Shown here one piece after another: positions 1 to 7,018 of a DNA stretch of 13,819 bases; the stretch's first letter is position 1, and every line of letters starts with the position of its first letter. The stretch is from assembly GCA_964392965.1 (NCBI GenBank), contig CAYMSA010000046.1, positions 1 through 13,819 on the forward strand, read 5' to 3'. The DNA comes from CAYMSA01 sp964392965 (GTDB lineage: Bacteria; Actinomycetota; Coriobacteriia; Anaerosomatales; Anaerosomataceae). A program made the position numbers and the translations under genes. The notes beneath the pieces are model-generated. The model ran no database searches, was not told the DNA's origin, and saw only the letters and a list, made by a program, of their open reading frames with translations.

Positions 1-30
1 CCCGTATACACACACAGGGCCCGTTCGACC

Positions 31-37
31 AAGGGGA
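31..37 (+). promoter_or_regulatory. Ribosome binding site of the small terminase gene
   Basis: AAGGGGA lies five bases before the GTG at 43. It is the reason for preferring that GTG over the ATG at 67, which has no purine-rich leader. Confidence 0.5.
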
Positions 38-42
38 TTCCG

Positions 43-477
43 GTGAAGCGGCGCCGCCCCCCGGCCATGGTTCGACACTCCGCTGCTGCCCGCCGTGCCT
101 GGCGGGAGCTCTGGGCTCTCCTGGACCAGCACTCCATGGGGCAGGACATGTTCGCCCCCATGGTCGCCGTCATCGCCGTCGAGCTCGGACTCGCAGACGA
201 CGCGTCCACCGCGATCTACCGGCCGAGGGATCCCGAGACGGGGAAGCGGGGCCGGCGGACCCTGGAGACCTACCTCAAAGGCCGCAACAGCCAGACGGCC
301 CCGGAGCTGTCTGTGCTCAGGGACTCACTGCGGCAGGCGGCGAAGCTCGCCGCGGAGTTCGGGACGTCGCCGCTCTCTCAGAAGCGCGCCGGCACCGGCG
401 AGGAGAAGCCGGCTGAGTCTCCGATGATGCAGTACGTCCGGGCCGCGAACGAGCGGATGAAGCGGAGGGCGTCGTGA
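43..477 (+). CDS. terS: Phage terminase small subunit (P27-like)
   Basis: A 144-residue basic protein, probably the DNA-recognition subunit of the packaging terminase. It has the helical, Arg/Lys-rich character and the size of P27-type small terminases, and it sits directly in front of an unmistakable large terminase, which is the main support. The middle part (about residues 12-105) is predicted helical. The C-terminal tail from about 110 is polar and ends in a helix rich in Met and Arg. I chose the GTG at 43, which follows an AAGGGGA ribosome binding site at 31-37. The reading frame stays open to the left edge of the window, so the true start could lie upstream; ATG 67 is another option. 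Its stop overlaps the large terminase start (GTGA), so the two are probably translationally coupled. Family membership is from recognition, not from a profile search. Confidence 0.72.
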   Translation: MKRRRPPAMVRHSAAARRAWRELWALLDQHSMGQDMFAPMVAVIAVELGLADDASTAIYRPRDPETGKRGRRTLETYLKGRNSQTAPELSVLRDSLRQAAKLAAEFGTSPLSQKRAGTGEEKPAESPMMQYVRAANERMKRRAS

Positions 478-2228
478 CCGCCACGCTGCCCTGCCAGGAT
501 GTCGTGCCGGTCCGCGCCATCGGGGACTACCGCTGGCAGCAGTACGCGGAGCAGGTGGCCAGCGGGAAGATCGCCGCCTGCAGGTGGGCGCGACTTGCCG
601 CCGCGCGATTCCTGGCGGACCTGGGGCGGGAGGACGACCTGCAGTACCCCTTCTACTTCGACGAGGAGGAGGCCGGGCAGGGGGTCGACTTCTTCCCCAT
701 CTTCCTCCGCCACTACCAGGGCGACCTCGAGGGCGAGCCGATCTTCCTCGAGCCCTGGGAGCAGTTCATCGTCGCCAACATCTACGGCTGGAAGCACAAG
801 CGGACTCACCTCCGCCGCTTCCGCAAGGTCTACATCTCCGTCGCCCGCAAGAACGGCAAGAGTATCCTTGCGGTCGGAGTCGGGCTGAAGGGGCTCCTGC
901 TGGACGGCGAGGGAGGGCCGCGGGTGGTGTGCGCGGCCACCAAGCGGGCCCAGGCGCGGATCGTCTGGGACATCGCGGCTCTCACGGTCGAGCAGAATCC
1001 GGAGCTCATGCGGGAGTTCGGGATCAACATCTCCAAGAGCCTGAACACGACGCGGATCTCCATCGTCGGGACCGCGGCGGACTTCATCCCCCTCGGGCAG
1101 GACTCCAAGACGGAGGACGGCCACAACATCCACGTCGGGATCGTGGACGAGTACCACGAGCACCCCGACGACAAGATGGTCGGCGTCATCCAGACCGCCA
1201 CGGGCGCCCGGAGTCAGCCGCTCCTCTTCATCATCACCACCGCTGGATTCGACATCTCGAGTCCGGCCTACGAGGAGGAGCAGTACCTCAAGAGCGTGCT
1301 CGAGGGAGCAGTCACGGCCGACGACTACTTCGGGATCATCTACACGCTCGACGAGGAGGACGACTACCGCGATCCGGCCGTCTGGATCAAGGCCAACCCC
1401 AACCTCGGCGTAGGCAAGAAGGCAGAACAGATCGATGCCATGGTCCGGGAGGCGGAGCACAAGCCGGGGACGCGGCTGCAGGTGCTCACGAAGGAGCTCA
1501 ACGTCTGGACGCAGTCCCTGACGACCTGGATCGAGTGGGAGGTCTGGAAGCCGAACAACTCGCGGAGGATCCTCGAGGAGGAGCTCGCCGGACGCCCTTG
1601 CTGGTCCGCGCTCGACTGCTCGATGGCGCGGGACCACACGGTGCTCACGCACGTGTTCCCGCCGGATAGCTCTACGGACCGATGGATGTACCTCCACCGG
1701 ATCTGGGTGCCGGCCGACGACCTCGGTGCGAAGGCGACCCAGGACCACGCCGACTACCTCCAGTGGCTTGCCGAGGAGTGGATCGAGCATCCCGGTGAGA
1801 CCATCGACCGGATGGCCGTGACGGAGCGGCTCCGTGAGGACCTCAAGCGGTTCAACATCCGGGAGCTCAGCTACGACCGCTACGGGGACGCCCAGCCGAT
1901 CGCCCTCGACTTGGAGAAGGAGGGTCTCCCGGTCGTGATGTTCCCGCAGTCCGCGAAGGAGTTCACGGCGCCCACGAACGAGTTCGAGCGGCTCGTGAAG
2001 TCGGCGGCGATGGAGCACGGCGCCAATCCCGCGATGGACTACTACGTCAAGTGCGCCCACATCTGGGAAGGGCCGAACGACACCAGGAAGCCGGTCAAGC
2101 GCAAGCCCAAGGACGACACCTCCAGGATCGACGGCGTGATCACCTCGGTCATGGGGACCTGGCGGGCGCTGATCGCGCGGGATAACGGGCGCTCGGTGTA
2201 CGAAGAGCGGGGGATGGTCTCGGTATGA
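474..2228 (+). CDS. terL: Terminase large subunit, HK97 type
   Basis: The 584-residue packaging motor: an ATPase that drives DNA through the portal, joined to a nuclease that cuts the concatemer. The N-terminal ATPase domain shows the Walker A variant ARKNGKS at residues 124-130, the Walker B segment GIVDEYHEH near 222-230 (Asp225, Glu226) and a TTAG coupling motif at 255-258. The C-terminal RNase H-like nuclease shows candidate metal ligands Asp380 (in SALDCS), Asp468 (in SYDRYGD) and Asp553 (in RIDGV). Length and motif order match the HK97-type terminase family. The start is the GTG at 474, overlapping the small subunit stop, with GGAGG at 464-468. The stop overlaps the portal start as ATGA. 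Nothing is missing or interrupted. The phage could package from cos or by headful; the gene alone does not settle this. Confidence 0.96.
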   Translation: MTATLPCQDVVPVRAIGDYRWQQYAEQVASGKIAACRWARLAAARFLADLGREDDLQYPFYFDEEEAGQGVDFFPIFLRHYQGDLEGEPIFLEPWEQFIVANIYGWKHKRTHLRRFRKVYISVARKNGKSILAVGVGLKGLLLDGEGGPRVVCAATKRAQARIVWDIAALTVEQNPELMREFGINISKSLNTTRISIVGTAADFIPLGQDSKTEDGHNIHVGIVDEYHEHPDDKMVGVIQTATGARSQPLLFIITTAGFDISSPAYEEEQYLKSVLEGAVTADDYFGIIYTLDEEDDYRDPAVWIKANPNLGVGKKAEQIDAMVREAEHKPGTRLQVLTKELNVWTQSLTTWIEWEVWKPNNSRRILEEELAGRPCWSALDCSMARDHTVLTHVFPPDSSTDRWMYLHRIWVPADDLGAKATQDHADYLQWLAEEWIEHPGETIDRMAVTERLREDLKRFNIRELSYDRYGDAQPIALDLEKEGLPVVMFPQSAKEFTAPTNEFERLVKSAAMEHGANPAMDYYVKCAHIWEGPNDTRKPVKRKPKDDTSRIDGVITSVMGTWRALIARDNGRSVYEERGMVSV

Positions 2229-4648
2229 GAGCGCCTCGGTTCGTCCAACGGATCCTCAGGGCAGTAGCAGCCCAGCAGTTCGAGGAGGTCCTCCGCGCGT
2301 ACCTGCGGGGAACGGACTCGGCCGCGGGGATCCCGGTGACCGAGGAGAACGCGATGCGGGTCGCGGCGGTCAACGCCTGCGTCCGGGTGATCGCAGAGAC
2401 CGTGGCGAGCCTGCCGCTCAACGTCTACCAGCGCACCGACGAGCGCTCCCGCATCAAGGCCATCCGCCATCCGCTCTATCGCCTCCTGCACGATCGGCCC
2501 AACTCCTGGCAGACGAGCTTCGAGTTCCGGGAGCTCCTGCAGAACCACCTCTGCCTTCGCGGCCGAGCCTATGCGTACAAGCTCCGTGTGGGCGGGGAGA
2601 TCAGCGAGCTCATCCCTCTCAACCCCGACCTCGTGACCGTGGAGCAGACGCCGGACTACCGCCTCGTGTACACGGTGGACCGCTCGGACACGGGCGGCGG
2701 CCCTCTCGTGCTGAAGCAGGAGGACGTCCTGCATCTCAGAGGTCTTTCCTCCGATGGGGTCGACGGCCGGAACGTGATCGCTGACGCTCGCGAGACCCTC
2801 GGGACCGCCCTGGCGATGCAGGCCTACGCGGGACGGTTCTTCCGGAACGATGCCACCCCGAGTGTGGTGCTGAGCCATCCCGGGAAGCTCAGCAAGGAGG
2901 CGGCCGCGCGCCTCGAGGAGAGCTGGAACGCGAGCCACTCCGGGTCCGTCAACGCGCGCCGGACTGCGGTCATCGAGGAGGGCATGAAGGTCGAGAAGCT
3001 CTCGGTGGCTCCGGAGGACGCGCAGTTCCTGGAGAGCCGGAAGTACTCGAGGGCTGAGATCGCGGGGCTCTTCCGGGTGCCACCCCACATGATCGGGGAT
3101 CTCGAGCGGGCGACTTTCTGCCTGCCGGCAGACGTCGAAGTGCTCACTGAGTCGGGTCCGAAACCGATCGCGAGTGTTCAGGCGGGGGAGCGAGTCTGGT
3201 CGGCCACCGATGCGGGTATGGTCCTATCGCCGGTGCGACAGATGGTGTGTTCAGGCGTGGACGAGATCCTTGAGATCCGTACGACGAACCGAACACTTCG
3301 GTGCAACGCTGCACACCGCGTCTTGGCCCGACGGAAGGTCCCGTCGCCCCGTCCGGGCGTTGGAGGCTATCAGTCGGTCAGTTGGACGACCACCTATGTC
3401 CCGGCCGGCGATCTTGCGGTTGGCGAGACCATCGTGGTCCACGACGGCCTGCCTGCGGATGGCACCGACGTCGCGCCGAACGGACGCAGGCTGTCGGTCG
3501 GCTTCATGGAGTTCTGCGGTCACCTGCTTGGCAACGGGCACGTGTACCCGCATCGGGGTGTACTGATCGCCCGGGCAGAGAACGCCCGCTACATGGATGC
3601 CTACCGCGACATCATCAGGAGCGAGTTCGTCTCGTATGTTCGGGCCCACGACTCCCGTGAAGGATCAGCGGTTGCCGTGGCACCGGTTCGCATGACCGAG
3701 GACAGACGGAGCACCAGGTTCGCGTCGGTCCTGGCGGCCGACGAGCTGACCGAACTTGGCCTCGCCGGAGTCTCCCGCACGAAGCGGGTGCCCGACTGGG
3801 TGTTCGGTGCTCGATCCGACCTTCGCTTGGCGTTCGTTCGCGGGTTCCTGGACGCAGACGGGCACGTCGACAGGATGGGCCGCGCGAGCTTCGGGAGCGC
3901 CAACCGGGCGATGCTCTCTCAGATCCGGCATCTGTGCATGGGGCTCGGGTTTCCAGTCACGAACCTGTACCGACGCCAGCAGGAGGTGACCCTGCCTGAT
4001 GGCAGGCCCTTCGCAAGCGAGTTCTTCACGTTCACCTGTTCCGATCCGGCCGCGATCCAGAGGATCGGTTCACATGATCCACTCGACCGGGCACGGTTCT
4101 GCGCCGGCAGGCCGTTCCGACGAAAAGGCCGGGCGTACCCGAGGCATGGCGGACGGGGCTTCGCCATGCCGGGGTGTTCTCTCGCTCGGGTGACGGGAAT
4201 CCGCAGGCTGCCCGCGGAGCTGGTCTACGATCTGGAGGTCGAAGAGACCCACTCGTTCATCGCGAACGGAGTCGTGGTTCACAACAGCAACATCGAGCAC
4301 CAGGCCATCGACTTCGTGACGCACTGCATCCGGCCGTGGCTCGTGCGGTGGGAGCAGGCGTTGCACCGGGATCTCTTCGTCGCCCCGATCCTGTACTTCC
4401 CGGAGTTCAACGTGGATGCGCTCCTGCGGGGAGACACGGCGAGCCGGTACAACGCCTATGCGGTAGGCCGGCAGTGGGGATGGCTCTCGGCGAACGACAT
4501 CCGGGATCGGGAGAACATGAACCCCATCGAGGGCGGCGACACCTACCTGACGCCGGCGAACATGCTCCCGGCCACCACCTCGGGCGAGACCGAGCCGTCC
4601 GTTCCCTCGGGGAACGGGAAGGAGAAGGCCCATGCCCTATCCGAATGA
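2225..4648 (+). CDS. Portal protein with in-frame intein
   Basis: An 807-residue precursor of the HK97-type portal, the twelve-subunit ring at one capsid vertex through which DNA passes. Residues 1-298 and 688-807 are portal and together give a 418-residue protein, the usual size for this family. Visible family signatures include the AAVNACVRVIAETVASLP helix near 47-64, HPLYRLLHDRPN near 81-92, and RVPPHMIGDLERATF up to residue 298, continuing after the intein as SNIEHQAIDFV. Joining the exteins restores the conserved ATFSNIE stretch without gap or extra residue, which is strong evidence that the insert is removed as protein. Residues 299-687 are the intein, described separately. The ATG overlaps the terminase stop (ATGA), and the gene overlaps the protease gene by 17 bases. 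Without splicing the portal would carry a large insert in its core and is unlikely to assemble. Confidence 0.95.
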   Translation: MRAPRFVQRILRAVAAQQFEEVLRAYLRGTDSAAGIPVTEENAMRVAAVNACVRVIAETVASLPLNVYQRTDERSRIKAIRHPLYRLLHDRPNSWQTSFEFRELLQNHLCLRGRAYAYKLRVGGEISELIPLNPDLVTVEQTPDYRLVYTVDRSDTGGGPLVLKQEDVLHLRGLSSDGVDGRNVIADARETLGTALAMQAYAGRFFRNDATPSVVLSHPGKLSKEAAARLEESWNASHSGSVNARRTAVIEEGMKVEKLSVAPEDAQFLESRKYSRAEIAGLFRVPPHMIGDLERATFCLPADVEVLTESGPKPIASVQAGERVWSATDAGMVLSPVRQMVCSGVDEILEIRTTNRTLRCNAAHRVLARRKVPSPRPGVGGYQSVSWTTTYVPAGDLAVGETIVVHDGLPADGTDVAPNGRRLSVGFMEFCGHLLGNGHVYPHRGVLIARAENARYMDAYRDIIRSEFVSYVRAHDSREGSAVAVAPVRMTEDRRSTRFASVLAADELTELGLAGVSRTKRVPDWVFGARSDLRLAFVRGFLDADGHVDRMGRASFGSANRAMLSQIRHLCMGLGFPVTNLYRRQQEVTLPDGRPFASEFFTFTCSDPAAIQRIGSHDPLDRARFCAGRPFRRKGRAYPRHGGRGFAMPGCSLARVTGIRRLPAELVYDLEVEETHSFIANGVVVHNSNIEHQAIDFVTHCIRPWLVRWEQALHRDLFVAPILYFPEFNVDALLRGDTASRYNAYAVGRQWGWLSANDIRDRENMNPIEGGDTYLTPANMLPATTSGETEPSVPSGNGKEKAHALSE
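3119..4285 (+). mobile_element. Intein with LAGLIDADG homing endonuclease in the portal
   Basis: A 389-residue intein (portal precursor residues 299-687) that should excise itself and ligate Phe298 to Ser688. Splicing motifs: Cys299 opening CLPADVEVLT (block A); block B with His364 in CNAAH; block F VYDLEVEETHSFIANG near 667-682 with Asp669 and His676; block G VVVHN ending at His686-Asn687, followed by Ser688 as the +1 nucleophile. This is the class 1 arrangement Cys1/Ser+1. Between the splicing halves lies a two-motif LAGLIDADG (DOD) endonuclease: motif one GHLLGNGHV around 432-440 and motif two GFLDADGHV around 540-548, about 108 residues apart, with a block-D-like KRVPDWVFG just before the second. 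Asn437 takes the place of the first catalytic Asp, whereas Asp545 is present. The block B Thr is also replaced, by Asn361. GC content, sampled on one line, matches the host genes, so composition does not date its arrival. Confidence 0.95.
4619..4624 (+). promoter_or_regulatory. Ribosome binding site of the protease gene
   Basis: AAGGAG lies inside the end of the portal gene, seven bases before the ATG at 4632, and fixes that start. Confidence 0.75.
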
Positions 4649-5747
4649 ACATGCCTGTCGGGTCAACGATCCGGGGAAGTACGAGCGCTTTGCGCGGAAG
4701 AACTGCGAGATCAAGGTCGACGGCAAGTGCGTCGACGTGATCTACGGCATCAAGAAGGGCGGCGCGAGCGAAGTCCAGGCCTACCGCTACCCCAAAGGCG
4801 TCTGGACAGCCGAGGCAGCGCGCAAGCACTGCCGCGAGCACGGCGGGACGTTCGAAGCAGCTGGCGAGGACGCGACCGACAAGACGCCCTGTGTGCCCTG
4901 TGGCGACCGTATCCAGTCGCGATGGTACGCGCTCGAGGTCCACGACCAGGTCGCGGAGATCTCCATCTTCGACGAAATCGGGGGCTGGGGGATACCCGTG
5001 GCCGAGTTCAAGCGGGCCTTCGATCAGGTCCGCGACCAGCCCGAGCTCCGGCTTCTCATCAACTCCCCTGGCGGGAATGTCTTCGACGGCATGGCGATGT
5101 ACAACCTGCTCGCCAGCGTGCGCTCGAAGCTCGACGTGGAGGTGCTGGGGATCGCCGCATCCATCGCCTCCGTCGTGGCTCTCGCGGGCCGGAAGCTCAC
5201 CATGGGCGAGGGATCGTACCTCATGATCCACAATCCGTGGGCGCTCGTCGTGGGGGACGCCGAGGCCATGCGCGAGACCGCCGAGGTCCTCGAGAAGATG
5301 GGGGGCGAGCTTGCGAACATCTACGCCGCGCGCTCGAGCCTGACCAAGGATGAGGTGCTCGGAAAGATGGACGCCGAGACTTGGTTCACGGCGTCGGAGG
5401 CCGTCGAGGCAGGGTTGGCCGACGATATTGTGCGCCACGCCGAAGTGGCCGCGCTGGCTTTTGATCTGGGCAGGTACAACTACCGCCACGTGCCCGGGGG
5501 CATCCGGGCGACGGCGAGGGCGGAAGACCGATCAGCAGTAACCGAGCGATTCGTGGAGCGGGCCCTGCGGGAGGCAGGCTGCTCGCGGAGTACGGCCGAG
5601 CTCATCGCCAGCCATGGCGTTCGGGCACTGCGCCAGGGGGAGCCTGGCGCGGAGCAGGGGGAGCCTGGAGTCCCGGGGCTCGAAGCCGGCAGGATCGAAG
5701 CGCTCACGAGGAACATCCACATCCTGGGAGGGGAACATGGGAGATGA
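4632..5747 (+). CDS. ClpP-type prohead protease with extra N-terminal domain
   Basis: A 371-residue head maturation protease of the ClpP-like serine peptidase family, expected to cut the delta domain off the capsid protein inside the prohead. The protease domain spans about residues 95-285. INSPGG at 143-148 forms the oxyanion region, Ser177 in GIAASIAS is the nucleophile, and His200 in MIHNPW is the base. The third residue should lie in MDAETWF near 246-252, where a Glu rather than an Asp aligns best with E. coli ClpP, so this assignment is tentative. Residues 1-77 (opening MPYPNEHACR) form a separate basic module that I have seen in other phage morphogenesis proteins but whose function I do not know. 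A CVPC pair at 87-90 follows it. No internal Met occurs before residue 154, so the two parts are made as one chain. The C-terminal tail carries a seven-residue repeat. The gene overlaps the portal by 17 bases and the capsid gene by 11. Confidence 0.92.
   Translation: MPYPNEHACRVNDPGKYERFARKNCEIKVDGKCVDVIYGIKKGGASEVQAYRYPKGVWTAEAARKHCREHGGTFEAAGEDATDKTPCVPCGDRIQSRWYALEVHDQVAEISIFDEIGGWGIPVAEFKRAFDQVRDQPELRLLINSPGGNVFDGMAMYNLLASVRSKLDVEVLGIAASIASVVALAGRKLTMGEGSYLMIHNPWALVVGDAEAMRETAEVLEKMGGELANIYAARSSLTKDEVLGKMDAETWFTASEAVEAGLADDIVRHAEVAALAFDLGRYNYRHVPGGIRATARAEDRSAVTERFVERALREAGCSRSTAELIASHGVRALRQGEPGAEQGEPGVPGLEAGRIEALTRNIHILGGEHGR
5634..5675 (+). repeat. Imperfect 21-bp tandem duplication in the protease tail
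   Basis: The 14-base unit CAGGGGGAGCCTGG occurs at 5634-5647 and again at 5655-5668, a period of 21 bases, giving QGEPGAE then QGEPGVP in the protein. Each copy can also form a short CAGG/CCTG hairpin. It lies about 60 bases before the capsid start, in a linker-like tail outside the protease fold. It looks like a local in-frame duplication. Confidence 0.75.
5727..5733 (+). promoter_or_regulatory. Strong ribosome binding site of the capsid gene
   Basis: GGAGGGG lies just before the ATG at 5737 (core GGAGG at 5727-5731, five-base spacing). It decides the capsid start against the longer open frame that begins at 5614. Confidence 0.8.
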
Positions 5748-6963
5748 GGTGAAGAGCCTGATCGAGGCTCAGGGCCGCGCGTTCGAGGCCTTCAAGAAGA
5801 CGAACGACGAGATCCTGGCCAGGAAAGCCGATGGCCAGGGGGTGGCGGAACTCGAGAGCAAGCTCAAGCGCATCGAGGCGGAGCTCTCGCAGGGGCAGGA
5901 GACGCTTCGGCGCCTGGGCGAGGTCGAGGCCAAGCTCGGGAAGATGGAGCTCGGGACCGGGGGCGCCGGCAGGGATCCGAAGAAGAGCGAGTACCGGGCC
6001 GCCCTCGCGAGCTGGCTCCGGACCGGCAACGGCGAGGAGCAGCTCCGAGGACTGGCGCCGCGGGCATCGCTCACCGCGGGAAGCGACCCTGACGGCGGGT
6101 TCCTCCTCACCGAGGAGCTCGAGGCGGGGATCGACCGGGTGCTGCCGCTTCAGGGGGCGGTGCGCCGCCTCTCGCGCGTGCTCCGGATCGGGGCGGCTTC
6201 GTACAAGAAGCTCGTGACCAAGTCCGGGGCGGCCGGAGGCTGGGTCGAGGAGACCGGAGCGCGGCCGGAGACGGCAGGGCCGCAGCTGAGCCAGCTCGAG
6301 TTCGTGCCGAAGGAGGTCTACGCGCTTCCGTACGCGACGCAGACGCTCCTCGACGACTCGTCCGTGGACATCGAGCGGTGGCTCGCGGAGGAGGTGGGGA
6401 TCACCTTCGGGGAGAAGGAGGGAGCGGCGTTCATCTCCGGAAACGGGGTGATCTCGCCGCGCGGGATCCTCGCCTACGACGCGGTGCTCAAGGCGAGCTG
6501 GGAGTGGGGCAAGCTCGAGTACGTGAAGAGCGGGAACGCGAGCGGCTTCCCGACCGCGGCCCCGGGGGACGTGCTCATCGACCTGCAGACGGCGCTCAAG
6601 GGCGGGTACCGGCAGGGGTCGGTGTTCCTGATGAACCGGGTGACGGAGGCCGTGATCCGGAAGTTCAAGAACGCGACCACCGAGGAGTACTTCTGGCAGC
6701 CGAGCCTGCAGGCGGGGGTGCCGGCGACGCTCCTCGGGCATGCCGTGGAGATCGACGACAACATGCCGGACGTGGCGGCGAACGCCTTCCCGATCGCCTT
6801 CGGGAACTTCCAGCGTGGCTACCTCGTCGTCGACCGGGTGGGCGTCAGGGTCCTCAGGGACCCGTACACCAACAAGCCGTACGTGGGCTTCTACAGCACG
6901 CGTCGGGTCGGTGGCGGGGTGCAGAACTTCGAGGCGATCAAGCTCCTGAAGATCGCCGCATAG
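5737..6963 (+). CDS. Major capsid protein, HK97 fold
   Basis: A 408-residue shell protein of the HK97 gp5 family. Residues 1 to about 72 are heptad-like, charged and coiled-coil, the delta domain that acts as built-in scaffold; a linker follows to about 110. From SLTAGSDPDGGFLLTEE (111-127) the mature shell domain begins. Family hallmarks are GWVEETGARPET near 168-179 in the extended-loop region, FISGNG followed by PRGIL at 232-245, and a C-terminal part with GYLVVDRVGVRVLRDPY and KPYVGFYSTRRVGGGV. The protease is expected to cut between the delta and shell domains; the exact site is not visible. A Lys is present in the extended-loop region, but I cannot tell whether HK97-style cross-linking occurs. 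The start at 5737 is preferred because of its ribosome binding site, and it overlaps the protease stop by 11 bases, as expected for coupled, high-level expression. Confidence 0.95.
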   Translation: MGDEVKSLIEAQGRAFEAFKKTNDEILARKADGQGVAELESKLKRIEAELSQGQETLRRLGEVEAKLGKMELGTGGAGRDPKKSEYRAALASWLRTGNGEEQLRGLAPRASLTAGSDPDGGFLLTEELEAGIDRVLPLQGAVRRLSRVLRIGAASYKKLVTKSGAAGGWVEETGARPETAGPQLSQLEFVPKEVYALPYATQTLLDDSSVDIERWLAEEVGITFGEKEGAAFISGNGVISPRGILAYDAVLKASWEWGKLEYVKSGNASGFPTAAPGDVLIDLQTALKGGYRQGSVFLMNRVTEAVIRKFKNATTEEYFWQPSLQAGVPATLLGHAVEIDDNMPDVAANAFPIAFGNFQRGYLVVDRVGVRVLRDPYTNKPYVGFYSTRRVGGGVQNFEAIKLLKIAA

Positions 6964-6967
6964 AGCC

Positions 6968-6995
6968 GCGGGCCCTGGTGGGAGCCGGGGCCTGC
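6968..6995 (+). other. GC-rich hairpin after the capsid gene
   Basis: Arms 6968-6978 and 6985-6995 pair over 11 bp with two G-U wobbles around a six-base loop. It begins four bases after the capsid stop and has no downstream T-run, so it is not a canonical intrinsic terminator. It may protect the capsid message 3' end, attenuate read-through, or separate translation of the next gene. Confidence 0.6.
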
Positions 6996-7003
6996 CTTGC
7001 GTA

Positions 7004-7011
7004 GGGAGGGG
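7004..7011 (+). promoter_or_regulatory. Ribosome binding site for the gene at 7019
   Basis: GGGAGGGG followed by AAC repeats the leader of the capsid gene almost exactly and sits seven bases before the ATG at 7019. Confidence 0.65.
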
Positions 7012-7018
7012 AACGAAC

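Noticed and set aside
1..42. A promoter or cos site in front of the small terminase gene.
   Set aside because: Only 42 bases are available; a short CA-repeat stretch is present, but nothing supports a promoter or a packaging site.
378..2060. A 560-codon open frame on the - strand opposite the large terminase, with a similar 540-codon frame at 5704-7326.
   Set aside because: Same explanation: mirror frames of GC-rich coding sequence. Both cross well-supported + strand genes.
3119..4285. Composition difference as evidence for recent arrival of the intein.
   Set aside because: A sampled intein line and a sampled capsid line both came to 65% GC, so I see no composition contrast.
5614..5736. A 41-codon upstream extension of the capsid reading frame.
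   Set aside because: The ATG at 5737 has an excellent binding site and gives a normal delta-domain start. The extension lies wholly inside the protease gene and is Arg/Ser/Gly-rich.
6968..6995. The hairpins after the capsid gene (and at 7461 and 9984) as intrinsic terminators.
   Set aside because: None is followed by a T-run, and essential genes lie directly downstream on the same strand, so full termination is unlikely; factor-dependent attenuation remains possible.
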